DNA of 64,000 nucleotides from Prochlorococcus sp. AG-355-N16 (lineage in GTDB: Bacteria > Cyanobacteriota > Cyanobacteriia > PCC-6307 > Cyanobiaceae): contig QCEF01000004.1 of assembly GCA_003278545.1 (NCBI GenBank), positions 91,194 to 155,193 of the forward strand. The letters are read 5' to 3'. Within the stretch, counting starts at the first letter, position 1; the number at the start of each line of letters is the position of its first letter. Positions 31,128 through 41,947 of this stretch are shown here, in pieces. The notes beneath the pieces are model-generated. The model was not told the DNA's origin and did not search any database. It was given only the letters and a program-made list of their open reading frames with translations. The position numbers and the translations under genes were made by a program.

Positions 31128-32032
31128 TGAACATCAATAAAAAAATGGAGTCGAGTCTTAAATTAAAAATTTCAGATTGGGAATTAGACTTTTACTCAAG
31201 ACCAATTATTGAATCAAATGGAAAAAAAAGGTGGGAGTTAATTATTTGCTCTACAAGAAGTTATAAGACACAAGATACTTTTCTTTGGCATAAAAAATGC
31301 CCTGCCAATGAAGTCAACTCAGTTTGGCTTACAAATGCGCTAAATGAAGCAATAAGTGAGGCAAAAAAACAAGGTTGGGAGAAACCGTCAATAGTTCGAT
31401 TCTGGAGGTCGTCAATGAAATCGATCATTAAAAAATCTCTGGAGGCCCTAAGTATTGAGCCTATTGTGAGCAGGAGAACGTACGATTTATTAGATAGAAT
31501 CGAATTTCTTGAAAAAGAGATTTATCCAAAGGAAAAAGGTTATGTAAGAGGCGTATTAGCCCCTACTTTTACTTCTAAAATGGAAAATCCTCCTCAACCT
31601 CTGCCAGAAGCGGTAAGGGGGGATGCTTTAACTATCTCTGAGATATCAATCGGCGAATTAAAATCAGCAGAAAATTGGCCTATGGAATTTGGAGATATTT
31701 TCCCAATTCAGAAAGATTTAGATGAAAATAACTTAGTTCCGGGATTAAGACTTTTTAGCAAAGATAGATCTTTAGCACTTTCTGCTTGGTTCAGTTGTTT
31801 AGAACCCATTAAATTAGTCATCAATAAGAACCAACTCATTCTTGAAGCTTCAGAAGACGATAAGTGGCTAGTAACAGATTTGCCCGAAAAAGATGCAAAC
31901 ATTTTAAGTGCAAAGTTTTTAGAGAATAAAAAAAATTCTTTTGGTTATCAATTTATTTCCATACAGTCAACGCCATATGTCGAAAAATTTGCAGGATTCT
32001 GGATCTTGAGAGATATTGAATTAATATCATAA
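31127..32032 (+). CDS. Tab2/Atab2 family RNA-binding protein
   Basis: The 301-aa protein contains WELDFYSRPIIESNGKKRWE and the conserved C-terminal half typical of Tab2/Atab2. The algal and plant proteins bind the psaB 5' leader and promote photosystem I translation; a comparable role here is inferred. Two nearby in-frame ATGs exist; the first gives MNINKKMESS. Co-transcribed with the S1 protein just upstream. Confidence 0.88.
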   Translation: MNINKKMESSLKLKISDWELDFYSRPIIESNGKKRWELIICSTRSYKTQDTFLWHKKCPANEVNSVWLTNALNEAISEAKKQGWEKPSIVRFWRSSMKSIIKKSLEALSIEPIVSRRTYDLLDRIEFLEKEIYPKEKGYVRGVLAPTFTSKMENPPQPLPEAVRGDALTISEISIGELKSAENWPMEFGDIFPIQKDLDENNLVPGLRLFSKDRSLALSAWFSCLEPIKLVINKNQLILEASEDDKWLVTDLPEKDANILSAKFLENKKNSFGYQFISIQSTPYVEKFAGFWILRDIELIS

Positions 32033-32054
32033 ATTTATTTAAGGAGAAGAAACT

Positions 32055-32837
32055 ATATCTTATAAAGAAATATATTTTTTAAAATCTGAAATTTTTATTC
32101 AAAACAAAAAATTTGAGTATTATTCATCGCCTATCCTTAGTCAATATAACTTCAAACATGCATACTTTACGAAGTCAAGCCATGAGAACTTTCTTCAGCT
32201 ATTGGGGAATTACTTTAATGAAAATTACATAAATTGCGTCTCCAATCAAATTCACAGTAATGTGATTGTCTTTGGATCACTTTCGCAAGAAGGGAGTAAA
32301 ACTGATGCAGATGGTCTTATTGGAAATCAACGTAATCAAAACTTATGGATTTACACAGCTGATTGCATGCCAATATTTTTTGCCGATAAAAGGACAAGAA
32401 ATGTAGCAGCCTTACATTGTGGAAGAAAAGGTTTAGAAAAAAAAATAATAAAAAATCTAGTTAAAAATTTCGATAATTTTGGGACATCTAGAGATGACTT
32501 ACTTGTTGCAATAGGACCAGCAATTTCGAAGGAACATTATCTGGTTGATGAATTGACACTCGAAGAATTTTATAGAAAGGCCGAAAGCAAAAAAATGACT
32601 TTGAATTTAACTAAAACCGAAAAAGATCTTTGTTTTAGTGATTCAAATTACTTCAAAGAGCAAAACTTAAATCAACTTGATCTCAAAAAATCTGCCTATA
32701 GACAACTTTTAAGTGAGAACATTCCTAATACAAATATAGACATTTCAAATTTATGCACATACAAATTTAAAAATGAATTTAATTCCTGGAGAAAAAACAA
32801 AACAATCTCGAGGCAATGGAATTTTATTTGCTCATAG
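32055..32837 (+). CDS. pgeF: PgeF/YfiH-family multicopper polyphenol oxidoreductase-like protein, ATA start proposed
   Basis: Members edit mis-linked peptidoglycan precursors or act on purine nucleosides. Zinc-site motifs are present: DADGLIGN, YTADCMPIFFAD and AALHCGRKGLEKK. The track ORF starts at a TTG (32202) and loses about 49 homologous-looking N-terminal residues; the frame stays open upstream to a stop at 32040-32042 and reads YYSSPILSQYNFKHAYFTK. No ATG, GTG or TTG exists there, but an AAGGAGA site is 7 bases before ATA at 32055, giving 260 aa, the usual family length. A rare ATA (or ATT) start is my proposal. Confidence 0.75.
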   Translation: MSYKEIYFLKSEIFIQNKKFEYYSSPILSQYNFKHAYFTKSSHENFLQLLGNYFNENYINCVSNQIHSNVIVFGSLSQEGSKTDADGLIGNQRNQNLWIYTADCMPIFFADKRTRNVAALHCGRKGLEKKIIKNLVKNFDNFGTSRDDLLVAIGPAISKEHYLVDELTLEEFYRKAESKKMTLNLTKTEKDLCFSDSNYFKEQNLNQLDLKKSAYRQLLSENIPNTNIDISNLCTYKFKNEFNSWRKNKTISRQWNFICS

Positions 32838-32843
32838 AGATAG

Positions 32844-33194
32844 TTAACTTAGACATATTTCACTAGTTAAGTCTTTTGCGACTAATAATTCAGTCATCTC
32901 CTTATTACTTTTAATATTAAAAACTTTCGCTAACAAAACATTCTCTTTAGAACCAAAAGGTTTTATTTTCACTTTGCTTCCCCTTGGGAATTCACTCTTA
33001 AGTAAATTAATTGCTTCGAGCTCATCATTTTCATTTACATCTACACAAAATAATCGAATAGTTAAATTCCTATTTTGATCCCCCACCAATATAGTATTTG
33101 AACTTTTAATTTGAAGAATTTCAGCCGAATTAACTATTACAGGATTAAGAACAATCAGGCAGACTATAATTAAAATTTTTGATAATTTTTTCAA
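32844..33194 (-). CDS. Exported SNase-like fold protein, probably inactive
   Basis: A 116-aa protein with an N-terminal signal or anchor (ILIIVCLIVLNPVIVNSAE) and a small beta-rich domain (ILQIKSSNTILVGDQNRNLT, LLKSEFPRGSKVKIKPFGS) resembling staphylococcal-nuclease-like domains. The catalytic R/D/E set of true thermonucleases is not recognisable, so a non-enzymatic periplasmic role is more likely. Convergent with pgeF. Confidence 0.65.
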   Translation of the reverse strand: MKKLSKILIIVCLIVLNPVIVNSAEILQIKSSNTILVGDQNRNLTIRLFCVDVNENDELEAINLLKSEFPRGSKVKIKPFGSKENVLLAKVFNIKSNKEMTELLVAKDLTSEICLS

Positions 33195-33260
33195 TTCAGA
33201 AATATCTAAGCTTTTAAATTATCTTAAGGTTAATTTTTTAAAATGATGAATTAAAAAAAA

Positions 33261-35024
33261 TTAGTCTTCACAATTAACATATCCAACCATTTGAGCATTA
33301 CTTTTACCGGGAGGAACCATTGGATAACAATTTTCACCTCTTCTTACAAGGATATTAATCAAGGCAGGACCGTCATGATCAAGCGCATTTTTTAATTCAT
33401 TCTGTAGTTGTTTTCTCTCAGAAATTAAGTATCCTTTAACTCCAAAAGACTCAGCAAGTTTTACAAAATCAGGTTCTCCACAACTCATATCAGATGAGGA
33501 ATATCTTTCATCGTAGAAACTTTCCTGCCATTGTCTTACCATCCCTTGCCAGCGATTATTGATAATAATCAATTTCACCTTTAGACCATATTGAGATAAA
33601 GTTCCTAATTCTTGAATATTCATTAAAACACTTGCATCTCCTGCAATACAAATTACATCCGAATTAGGTAAGGCTGCTTTTACTCCAATTGCTGCTGGCA
33701 ATCCAAAACCCATAGTTCCTAAGCCTGCACTACTAATCCATTTTCTTGGAGAATTCCTAAGGTATTGAGCAGCCCACATCTGATGTTGTCCTACATCTGT
33801 AGTTACATAAGCTTCTGGTGAAAGTTCCTTCACTTTTAATAGAACCTCCTGAGGATAAATTTCTCCTTCTTTGGGCGGGTCATATAAAGGGTGTTTATTT
33901 TTCCAAAAATCAATTTTTTCTAACCAGTTTTTCGTCTGACAAGTAAATTTATTTTTTAGAGATTGTTCATTGATTTTGAGAACAGCTTTTGAAACATCAG
34001 AAACAATTGCAACATCTACACGTTTATTTTTATTAACTTCTGCCGGGTCGATATCTATATGAATTACCTTTGCATTAGGTGCAAAAGTATCTAATTTTCC
34101 TGTCACCCTATCATCGAATCTAGCTCCAACAGCAATTAAAAGATCGCATTCTGTAACAGCGAAATTTGCATAAGCAGTTCCATGCATTCCTAACATCCCT
34201 ACTGATAAATTATCTTTCTCGTCAAAAGCGCCCTTCCCCATTAAGGTTGTAGTAACTGGTATTTGATAATTCTTTGCTAGAGTTTTTATCTCATCATGGG
34301 CCCCTGAAGATATTGCCCCACCTCCAACATATAGAAGAGGTCTTTCAGAATCTTCTATTAATTTAATTGCTTTATTGATATCGCAATCATTAATTTCTCC
34401 ATTCCTTTTGAATCCTTTTGGAATAATCTCACCAGGCAAAACTCTTTGGTAATTAAAGAACTCCTGACCTACATCTTTTGGTATATCAATTAAAACAGGG
34501 CCAGGTCTTCCAGATGAGGCTATAAAAAAAGCTTCAGAAACTACTTTCGCGATATCTAAAGGATCTCTTATTACCCATGAATGTTTCACTATTGGAAGAG
34601 TTATTCCAAAAATATCAGTTTCTTGAAAAGCGTCTGTCCCTATAGCAGGTCTTGGGACTTGACCTGTAACTACAACTAGGGGTACTGAATCCATTTGCGC
34701 AGTGGCAATTCCAGTTACCAAATTTGTTGCACCTGGACCTGAGGTCCCAAAACATACTCCAACTTCACCAGTAGATCTTGCATATCCATCAGCCGCATGT
34801 GAACCACCTTGTTCATGCCTAACCATATAATGCTTTAACCAACCTTCTTTTTCTGCCTTATGCACAGCATCATATATTGGTAGTATGGCGCCCCCAGGAT
34901 ATCCAAATATAACTTTTACTCCATGAATTTTTAAAGAATCCATTAGTGCATCTGCACCAGTTATCCAAATTGGATTTTCATGTTTTGAACTACCCTTTGA
35001 AAAGGATCTCGAAGTGAGGGTCAC
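33261..35024 (-). CDS. ilvB: Acetolactate synthase large subunit
   Basis: IlvB is the ThDP-dependent catalytic subunit that makes acetolactate and acetohydroxybutyrate for valine, leucine and isoleucine. The 587-aa protein has the N-terminal [13 protein letters not shown] and [16 protein letters not shown] with the catalytic glutamate, and the ThDP motif GDASVLMN...[14 protein letters not shown]. The regulatory small subunit is not in the window. The first ~15 residues are an extension. Confidence 0.96.
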   Translation of the reverse strand: MTLTSRSFSKGSSKHENPIWITGADALMDSLKIHGVKVIFGYPGGAILPIYDAVHKAEKEGWLKHYMVRHEQGGSHAADGYARSTGEVGVCFGTSGPGATNLVTGIATAQMDSVPLVVVTGQVPRPAIGTDAFQETDIFGITLPIVKHSWVIRDPLDIAKVVSEAFFIASSGRPGPVLIDIPKDVGQEFFNYQRVLPGEIIPKGFKRNGEINDCDINKAIKLIEDSERPLLYVGGGAISSGAHDEIKTLAKNYQIPVTTTLMGKGAFDEKDNLSVGMLGMHGTAYANFAVTECDLLIAVGARFDDRVTGKLDTFAPNAKVIHIDIDPAEVNKNKRVDVAIVSDVSKAVLKINEQSLKNKFTCQTKNWLEKIDFWKNKHPLYDPPKEGEIYPQEVLLKVKELSPEAYVTTDVGQHQMWAAQYLRNSPRKWISSAGLGTMGFGLPAAIGVKAALPNSDVICIAGDASVLMNIQELGTLSQYGLKVKLIIINNRWQGMVRQWQESFYDERYSSSDMSCGEPDFVKLAESFGVKGYLISERKQLQNELKNALDHDGPALINILVRRGENCYPMVPPGKSNAQMVGYVNCED

Positions 35025-35160
35025 TAAAGAAATTCAATATTTACTATAAATATTAAACTTAATTAAATACTTTTGCCTCATTTAGAAATGTAATGTCAGA
35101 AATGTATTCGAAATAATCTTTCAAAAAATTAAAAATTAGCAAATAAATTTAACTTGTTCT

Positions 35161-36336
35161 TTATAAAATGCCTAATCTATGTAGAGGTCCAGAGCCTGAA
35201 ATAAGTTCAATAAAAAGCACAAGAAAAATAATCATTGCAACCCTCCCGTTCCACACTTCTGAACTATTATTCCAACCCCATTGCCACTTCTCTTGGGGGT
35301 AAAGTTTAACTTTTTCAGGCAACTGTGAAGCCTCCTCTATATTAACAAGAGGTCCTTCCAAACAGGAAATCACTAGATCACTAAGGCCTTCAATAAAAGT
35401 AGGATGAGTATTTAAAGCCTTAACTCTACGAAAGTTTTTAATACCAGCCTTTAGAGCAATTTCTTTATATTCAATATCAATTTCTTGCAATGTTTCGATA
35501 TGCTCTCCAACAAAACTAATAGGGACCACAATCAGGTCATTAACATTTGACCTTCCAAGATCAGCTAACACTTCTTCTGTATAAGGCTTTAACCATTCAA
35601 CGGGACCAACTCTACTTTGATAAGAAAGTGTATAAGGATTACTATGCCCTAAACATTTTTCCAGCTCATTTATAATCAATAAAGAACAATCTTCAATTTG
35701 TTGTTTGTAAGGGTCTCCAGCTTCCTCTACGTAACTCTTAGGAACTCCATGAGCAGTGAAAAATATATGGGCTTTTGAAGGTAATTCACAAAGTGAAATT
35801 TGTTCAGAAATTAATTCGACCATAGACTTTAAATAACCTGATTGACTGAACCAACTCCTTACACATCTCATTGGAACCTTCTTAAATTCATCATCAGAAT
35901 CTCGCAATTTTTTTAATTCCCTAAAGCTCGAACCACTAGTACTTATCGAAAAATGTGGATACAAGGGTATTACAACAACTTGATCTATGCCATCTGCTTT
36001 CATATCAGCAATTGCCGATTCAGTAAAAGGATGCCAGTACCTCATAGCGATATAGGTAGTAGCATTAAACCCTTTTTCCCTTAATTTAGATTGTAATTCT
36101 CTTGCTTGTTGTTCTGTTATCCTTCTAATAGGTGAACCTCCTCCTATAGAAAGGTAGGCCTGTTGTGAAGTAGTGCTCCTAAGCGTGCTAATTAACCAAG
36201 CTAGGGGCTTTTGAAAAACAGGGAAAGGTGTCCTGATAATTTCTGGATCAGAAAAAAGATTATATAAGAATGGGCCAACATCAGTAATGCGTTCAGGCCC
36301 TCCTAAATTCATTAGTAAGACGCCTATTTTATCCAT
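35161..36336 (-). CDS. hemH: Ferrochelatase with C-terminal chlorophyll a/b-binding-like domain
   Basis: HemH inserts iron into protoporphyrin IX. The 391-aa protein starts [11 protein letters not shown], with catalytic residues in [18 protein letters not shown] and [12 protein letters not shown] and [16 protein letters not shown]. After a proline-rich linker near residue 340 comes a Hli-like transmembrane helix, [19 protein letters not shown], the cyanobacterial/plastid form that links haem and chlorophyll metabolism at the membrane. Confidence 0.97.
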   Translation of the reverse strand: MDKIGVLLMNLGGPERITDVGPFLYNLFSDPEIIRTPFPVFQKPLAWLISTLRSTTSQQAYLSIGGGSPIRRITEQQARELQSKLREKGFNATTYIAMRYWHPFTESAIADMKADGIDQVVVIPLYPHFSISTSGSSFRELKKLRDSDDEFKKVPMRCVRSWFSQSGYLKSMVELISEQISLCELPSKAHIFFTAHGVPKSYVEEAGDPYKQQIEDCSLLIINELEKCLGHSNPYTLSYQSRVGPVEWLKPYTEEVLADLGRSNVNDLIVVPISFVGEHIETLQEIDIEYKEIALKAGIKNFRRVKALNTHPTFIEGLSDLVISCLEGPLVNIEEASQLPEKVKLYPQEKWQWGWNNSSEVWNGRVAMIIFLVLFIELISGSGPLHRLGIL

Positions 36337-36401
36337 TTAAAATTTATGGAGATTGAAAATCAACATTAAAAACGTCATTATATGGACAATTATATAAGTA
36401 A

Positions 36402-37571
36402 ATGAACGTAATTCAGGAAATTAATAATGTCAATGATAAATTTGCTACTCAAGGAAGCAAGCTTAAAATTGAAAAAAGAGGAGAGAAATTAAATATTCGT
36501 GGTTCACTACCCTCCAAAGAAGATAACAATAACTTTAAAATTCAAAGAATATCTCTTGGTTTAAAGGCTGATATTTCTGGATTAGAGGAGGCCAAAAAAA
36601 AATTACAATTAATCAATTTGCAATTGGAATTGAATCAATTTGATTGGATTAATTGGATAGGCAAACCATATAAAAAGGAAATAAAAGATGGTTTTGAATT
36701 CCCAAAAAGATTAAATCAATTTGAGGAATTTTTTTTTAAAGAAAATAAAAGTGATTTTCGAAACAGCACTAGAAAAACTACTTGGAGAAGTTCTTACAAA
36801 CCATATATGAAAAGAATCCTTAATATTTACAATGACTATGAAAATGAAGCTTTAGAAAAAGTATTTCAAAAAACACTTGAAAGTTATAAGGAAGGTACCA
36901 GAAGTAGGAAACAATGCGCTACTTCTTTAAGTGTTTTGGCTAAGTTTTTGGACATTAAACTACCAGAAGATTGGAAGTTAAATTCTAGGGGATATTCTCT
37001 GAACAAAGCAGGATTTAGGGATCTTCCTAAAGACGAATTAATAGAGAAACTGTGGGAGACTATACCAAACAAGTCTTGGAAATTTGTTTTTGGTCTGATG
37101 GCTACATATGGATTAAGGAATCATGAAGTATTTTTTTGTGATTTAAGTTCTCTTACTAATTTTGGGGACAAAATTATTAGAGTTTTACCTACGACTAAAA
37201 CTGGGGAACATCAAGTTTGGCCATTTCATCCTGAATGGGTGGAAAAGTTCGAATTATCAAAACTTGGAGAGAATCCAGAACTTCTACCAAATATTAATAG
37301 AGACCTTAAAATTACAACCCTACAGAATATTGGAAAAAAAATTACAGATCAGTTTAAGCGTTACTCTTTACAAATAAAACCTTATGATCTAAGACATGCT
37401 TGGGCAGTTAGAACAATTTTTTATGATTTACCTGATACTGTGGCTGCCAGAATGATGGGACATTCGGTTAGTTTACATACTCAAACTTATCACCACTGGA
37501 TTACTAAAAGAGATCAACAACAGGCAGTGAATAATTCACTTTTAAAAGTTAAAAGAGTTGAAAATATTTAG
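36402..37571 (+). CDS. Tyrosine recombinase/integrase family protein
   Basis: A 389-aa protein with a phage-integrase catalytic domain in the last ~170 residues: R239 in TYGLRNHE, K266 in TKTGEH, R331 in PYDLRHAW (the usual histidine of H-x-x-R is Y328), H354 in MMGHS and nucleophile Y363 in TQTYHHW. An N-terminal SAM-like domain precedes it. It lies among housekeeping genes (hemH, cobO) with no mobile-element ends visible, so it may be a domesticated recombinase rather than a mobile integrase. Activity is unproven. Confidence 0.88.
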   Translation: MNVIQEINNVNDKFATQGSKLKIEKRGEKLNIRGSLPSKEDNNNFKIQRISLGLKADISGLEEAKKKLQLINLQLELNQFDWINWIGKPYKKEIKDGFEFPKRLNQFEEFFFKENKSDFRNSTRKTTWRSSYKPYMKRILNIYNDYENEALEKVFQKTLESYKEGTRSRKQCATSLSVLAKFLDIKLPEDWKLNSRGYSLNKAGFRDLPKDELIEKLWETIPNKSWKFVFGLMATYGLRNHEVFFCDLSSLTNFGDKIIRVLPTTKTGEHQVWPFHPEWVEKFELSKLGENPELLPNINRDLKITTLQNIGKKITDQFKRYSLQIKPYDLRHAWAVRTIFYDLPDTVAARMMGHSVSLHTQTYHHWITKRDQQQAVNNSLLKVKRVENI

Positions 37572-37605
37572 ACATTTATAATAATTAAATAAAAATAAGG
37601 GTCAT

Positions 37606-38298
37606 ATGCAAGAAAAACCTTCACCTTCCGAGAAAATATTTAACCTCGATAATCAAGCAAATAAACTTGGAATGGGAGGTAAATTTTCACCGGAAAGCGA
37701 TGAGAGCTCATATAAAGAAAGAATGCAGCAAAGAAAAGATATTCAAGCCGAAAGACTACAAATCAGAAAAACAAAAAAAGGATTATTGATTGTTTTTACA
37801 GGAAATGGCAAGGGCAAGACCACTGCATCATTAGGTATGGCTTTAAGGACGGTAGGGCATGGCTATAAAGTAGCAATAATTCAATTTATCAAAGGAGGCT
37901 GGAAAACTGGAGAAGAAAAAGCACTTAAAAACTTTTCTTCAAACATATCTTGGCATTCATTAGGAGAGGGATTTACTTGGGAAACACAAGACAGAATTAG
38001 AGATGAAAAATTAGTTCAAGAGGCTTGGCAATTAGCCAAAAAATACATCCAAAACGAATCTTATAAACTTATCATTCTTGATGAAATTAATATTGCGACA
38101 AAACTTGGTTATCTTGCACCCGAGGAAATAATCACTTTTTTAAAAAGCTTAAATAATAGAAAAAATCATATTGTTTTAACTGGAAGGGGAGCATCTAATT
38201 CAATTATCAATTACGCTGATCTTGTTACAGAAATGAAACTAATAAGACATCCATTTAAAGAACAAGGAATAAAAGCACAAAAGTGTATTGAATTTTAG
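37606..38298 (+). CDS. cobO: Cob(I)yrinic acid a,c-diamide adenosyltransferase
   Basis: CobO adenosylates corrinoids in vitamin B12 synthesis. The 230-aa protein has the P-loop VFTGNGKGKTTASLGMALRTVGHG, AIIQFIKGGWKTGEE, ILDEINIATKLGY and VLTGRGAS. About 60 N-terminal residues are a variable charged extension. An ATG at 37606 is preceded by AAGGGTC-like bases. It is 35 bases downstream of the recombinase, on the same strand. Confidence 0.95.
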   Translation: MQEKPSPSEKIFNLDNQANKLGMGGKFSPESDESSYKERMQQRKDIQAERLQIRKTKKGLLIVFTGNGKGKTTASLGMALRTVGHGYKVAIIQFIKGGWKTGEEKALKNFSSNISWHSLGEGFTWETQDRIRDEKLVQEAWQLAKKYIQNESYKLIILDEINIATKLGYLAPEEIITFLKSLNNRKNHIVLTGRGASNSIINYADLVTEMKLIRHPFKEQGIKAQKCIEF

Positions 38299-38425
38299 TT
38301 AAGGTAAGTTATTATTTAAAATCTCTTCAGGCAGGTTTAGAAATGTTTAAAGACGCAAGCAATATCTGAACAAAAAATAAATTTGGTGCTTTTACTTGCT
38401 AAGGTCTTACAAGTACAATTATTGA

Positions 38426-39130
38426 ATGACTTACAAAAGAGTTCTCTTAAAACTTAGTGGTGAAGCACTAATGGGTGAAAAACCTTATGGTATTGATCCT
38501 GCTATAGTTCAGTCAATAGCAGAGGATGTTTCGAAAGTTGTCGAAAATAATGTAGAACTAGCGATAGTTGTTGGGGGCGGGAATATTTTTAGAGGGCTTA
38601 AAGGGTCTGCAGATGGCATGGATAGAGCGACAGCTGATTATGTTGGGATGCTCGCAACAGTAATGAATGCTATTTCACTTCAAGATGGATTAGAAAGAGT
38701 AGGAGTTGCAACAAGAGTTCAAACTGCAATAGAAATGCAGGAAATTGCCGAACCCTACATAAGAAGAAGAGCCATGAGGCACTTAGAAAAAGGTAGAGTT
38801 GTAGTTTTCGGAGGTGGATGCGGAAATCCATTTTTTACAACCGATACTACGGCAGCTTTAAGAGCAGCAGAGATAAACGCTGAAGTTGTTATGAAGGCTA
38901 CTAAAGTTGATGGAGTATACGATCGTGATCCTAATCAATTTAAAGATGCAAAAAAATATTCCTCTCTCAGTTATCAACAAGTTCTTAGTGACGAAATTGC
39001 CGTAATGGACAGTACTGCGATTGCACTTTGCAAAGATAATAATATCCCAATTATGGTTTTTGATATATTCAAAAAAGGGAACATTTCTAAAGCTGTTGCT
39101 GGTGAGCCAATAGGCTCTTTAATAAGTTAG
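38426..39130 (+). CDS. pyrH: UMP kinase
   Basis: PyrH phosphorylates UMP to UDP. The 234-aa amino-acid-kinase-fold protein begins [16 protein letters not shown], has [31 protein letters not shown] and [22 protein letters not shown]. The 128-base gap from cobO probably contains its promoter. frr follows 22 bases later, the near-universal pyrH-frr pair. Confidence 0.97.
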   Translation: MTYKRVLLKLSGEALMGEKPYGIDPAIVQSIAEDVSKVVENNVELAIVVGGGNIFRGLKGSADGMDRATADYVGMLATVMNAISLQDGLERVGVATRVQTAIEMQEIAEPYIRRRAMRHLEKGRVVVFGGGCGNPFFTTDTTAALRAAEINAEVVMKATKVDGVYDRDPNQFKDAKKYSSLSYQQVLSDEIAVMDSTAIALCKDNNIPIMVFDIFKKGNISKAVAGEPIGSLIS

Positions 39131-39152
39131 AGATCATTTAATTTTTTTAATT

Positions 39153-39701
39153 ATGAAAGAAAAAGAAATTCAAGAAAATATGAATAAAAGTATTGAAGCC
39201 ATACAAAGAAACTTTAATACAATTAGGACAGGCAGAGCTAATGCTTCCTTGTTAGACAGAGTAAGTGTTGAGTACTACGGAGCAGAAACACCAATCAAAT
39301 CGCTTGCCACTATAAGCACTGTTGATTCGCAAACAATTTCAATACAACCTTTCGATATTTCATGTTTGCAAGCGATAGAAAAATCTATTTCTATGAGTGA
39401 TTTAGGAATTACTCCAAATAATGATGGGAAAGTAATAAGAATAAATGTTCCTCCGTTAACAGAAGAAAGAAGAAAAGAATTTTGTAAATTAGCTTCTAAA
39501 TATGCAGAGGAAGGAAAAGTAGCTTTGAGAAATATCAGAAGAGATGCTGTTGATAAAGAAAAAAAAGACGAAAAAGATGGCCTTATTTCTATTGACGAAT
39601 CGAGAGATAATCAATCTGAAATTCAGAAAATTACTGACAAATATATTTCCTTAATAGAAACTAAATTGTCTGAAAAAGAAAAGGAAATTCTAAAAGTTTG
39701 A
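39153..39701 (+). CDS. frr: Ribosome recycling factor
   Basis: RRF with EF-G splits post-termination ribosomes. The 182-aa protein has [56 protein letters not shown] and [15 protein letters not shown], all standard. It overlaps the downstream flavoprotein gene by four bases (TTGA). Confidence 0.97.
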   Translation: MKEKEIQENMNKSIEAIQRNFNTIRTGRANASLLDRVSVEYYGAETPIKSLATISTVDSQTISIQPFDISCLQAIEKSISMSDLGITPNNDGKVIRINVPPLTEERRKEFCKLASKYAEEGKVALRNIRRDAVDKEKKDEKDGLISIDESRDNQSEIQKITDKYISLIETKLSEKEKEILKV

Positions 39702-40831
39702 TAGGATTTGACGTTGTAATAATTGGTGGAGGTTTATCAGGATCCTCAACCGCTCTTAACCTATCAAAGAAAGGATATTCTGTTTTAATTATCGAAAAAG
39801 AAAATTCCCAAGATTACAAACCATGTGCAGGCGGGATGGCATCTTCAATGCAAAGATTTCTTCCTTTAGATATAAAAGATGCCATAGCATCAAAAATTAA
39901 GAATGTTGAATTCAGATGGAAGGCTACAGATAATGTAACTGCTGATCTGACTGGGGAATCCCCATTTTGGATTATTAAAAGAGAGAAACTTGATCAATTA
40001 TTACTTGATGAGTCCTTAAGTAATGGAGCTCAGATAATGAGACCATTATTGATAGAAAAAATTATAAAAAAAAATGATAAATGGGAAATTACTTGCAATA
40101 ACAAAATAAAATATATTTCAGAATTTCTTGTAATTGCAGATGGGTCCCAATCGAAATGGGCGAGTTATTTCAATTTAGGGCCAAGAAAACCGAAATTTGC
40201 GAACACAATCTCATTAAGATTAAAAGGGTTAGGTGAAATCCCTAGAGATGCAGTTAGATTTGAGTTTGGATTTATAAAATATGGGTTTGCATGGGCATTC
40301 CCCCTAAGAGAAAGCTTAAATATTGGTTTAGGTACTTTTATAAACAATGGTCTTCTAGAAAATCAGGCTATAAATAAACAAGTAATCAGAAGCTTCGGTT
40401 TTGATGATTATCCTAATAAAACAATTACTAAGAAACTGAGAATATGGAATGGCTTCAACTCAATTAATGGTGACAAAGTTTTAGCGGTTGGAGATGCAGC
40501 ATCTCTATGTGATCCATTCTTAGCTGAAGGGATTAGACCATCTTTAATTAGCAGTTTTTATGCTGCAGAATATATAGATCAGTTTCTATCAGGAAAAGTA
40601 GATGATTTAAATCTTTATACGAAAAAAATTAACAGCATTTGGGGAAAATCAATGGCTTGGGGGAGGAGAATAGCCCAAGTATTTTATAGATTTCCCAGAA
40701 CTGGATACCAATTAGGTGTCAAAAGAAAAACAGCACCTAAACGTATTGCTCAAATATTATCAGGAGAAATGAGTTATGAAGATATTGCAAAAAGAGTTAT
40801 CAGAAGACTTTTAACAAAAAGTGGGACTTAA
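39698..40831 (+). CDS. Geranylgeranyl reductase family FAD-dependent oxidoreductase
   Basis: A 377-aa flavoprotein starting at a TTG that overlaps frr: [19 protein letters not shown] binds [19 protein letters not shown] and [14 protein letters not shown] match the geranylgeranyl reductase family, and [21 protein letters not shown] is the second FAD motif. It is similar to ChlP-type enzymes but the substrate, chlorophyll, tocopherol or lipid side chain, is uncertain. Confidence 0.87.
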   Translation: MIGFDVVIIGGGLSGSSTALNLSKKGYSVLIIEKENSQDYKPCAGGMASSMQRFLPLDIKDAIASKIKNVEFRWKATDNVTADLTGESPFWIIKREKLDQLLLDESLSNGAQIMRPLLIEKIIKKNDKWEITCNNKIKYISEFLVIADGSQSKWASYFNLGPRKPKFANTISLRLKGLGEIPRDAVRFEFGFIKYGFAWAFPLRESLNIGLGTFINNGLLENQAINKQVIRSFGFDDYPNKTITKKLRIWNGFNSINGDKVLAVGDAASLCDPFLAEGIRPSLISSFYAAEYIDQFLSGKVDDLNLYTKKINSIWGKSMAWGRRIAQVFYRFPRTGYQLGVKRKTAPKRIAQILSGEMSYEDIAKRVIRRLLTKSGT

Positions 40832-40855
40832 TTCTTTTTCAATTCAAACTTAAAT

Positions 40856-41857
40856 TTAGTTAGCAGAAATCAATTTGTGATTTTTAATCTCTGAATATCT
40901 CTTAAGTAGCAGTTCTTCCAATTCTTCTATAGCTTTACTGAATCCAGTGATACCTTCACTAAGCTTTTCACTTGCCATTTGATCTTCTAACATACTTAAT
41001 CTAAAATCTTTTTCTTCAAATTCGTAGTCAATAGAGTTATTCATTTGGATACTTCCATCTAATTTCCTAACTAACTCTCCTTTTTCTTTTTTCAGTTCCT
41101 CAAGAAATTTTGGTGCGATTGTTAAAAGATCGCAACCTGCTAATTCTTTTATTTCATCAAGATTTCTAAAACTGGCTCCCATTACTTCTGTCTTGAATCC
41201 CTTTTCTTTAAAGTACTTGTATATTTGCGTAACCGAAATAACACCAGGGTCTTCAGCACCAACAAAACTGGTTTTACCAGTTTTTGCTTTATGCCAATCC
41301 AATATACGGCCAACGAATGGAGAAATTAGAGTTATCTTTGCATTGGCACAAGTTACTGCTTGGCAGAAGTTAAAAAGTAAAGTTAAGTTACACTTAATGC
41401 CCTCTTTTTCCAAAATTTCAGCGGCCTTAATTCCCTCCCAAGTTGCAGCAATCTTAATCAGAATTCTTTCCTTTTTAATTCCAAAATTTTTGTAAAGATT
41501 GATCAATTTTCTAGCTTTTTCTACCGTAGCTTCTGTGTCAAAGCTCAGTCTTGCATCAACTTCTGTAGATACGCGCCCTGAAATAATTTTCAATATTTCT
41601 TTTCCAAAAAATACTGAAACTTGGTCAACAGTTTCTTTGATTAATTCGATTTTGGAGAATCCTTGGGGCAATGCATTTTCTGAACTTTCTAAAGCTTTAT
41701 CAATTAATTTCACATAATCAGGGTTCTTGGCAGCGGCAAGTATTAGCGATGGATTGGTGGTAGCGTCCCTTGGTTGAAATTTTTTTATCGAATCTAAATC
41801 TCCAGTATCAGCAACAACAACGGTCATTGAGGACAATTGTTCTAAAATTGATTTCAT
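40856..41857 (-). CDS. tal: Transaldolase
   Basis: Transaldolase links glycolysis and the pentose phosphate pathway, important for night-time sugar oxidation. The protein has [24 protein letters not shown], the Schiff-base lysine in [16 protein letters not shown] and [17 protein letters not shown] move the start from 41881 to the ATG at 41857 ([20 protein letters not shown]), giving 333 aa, the normal length. Convergent with the upstream flavoprotein gene. Confidence 0.96.
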   Translation of the reverse strand: MKSILEQLSSMTVVVADTGDLDSIKKFQPRDATTNPSLILAAAKNPDYVKLIDKALESSENALPQGFSKIELIKETVDQVSVFFGKEILKIISGRVSTEVDARLSFDTEATVEKARKLINLYKNFGIKKERILIKIAATWEGIKAAEILEKEGIKCNLTLLFNFCQAVTCANAKITLISPFVGRILDWHKAKTGKTSFVGAEDPGVISVTQIYKYFKEKGFKTEVMGASFRNLDEIKELAGCDLLTIAPKFLEELKKEKGELVRKLDGSIQMNNSIDYEFEEKDFRLSMLEDQMASEKLSEGITGFSKAIEELEELLLKRYSEIKNHKLISAN

Positions 41858-41947
41858 GTCTAGATAATCATATATATACATAAACTAGCTTTTATTCCTG
41901 ATGAAATCATCAGATAATCAACTAAATATTTATAAAATTGGAAAATT

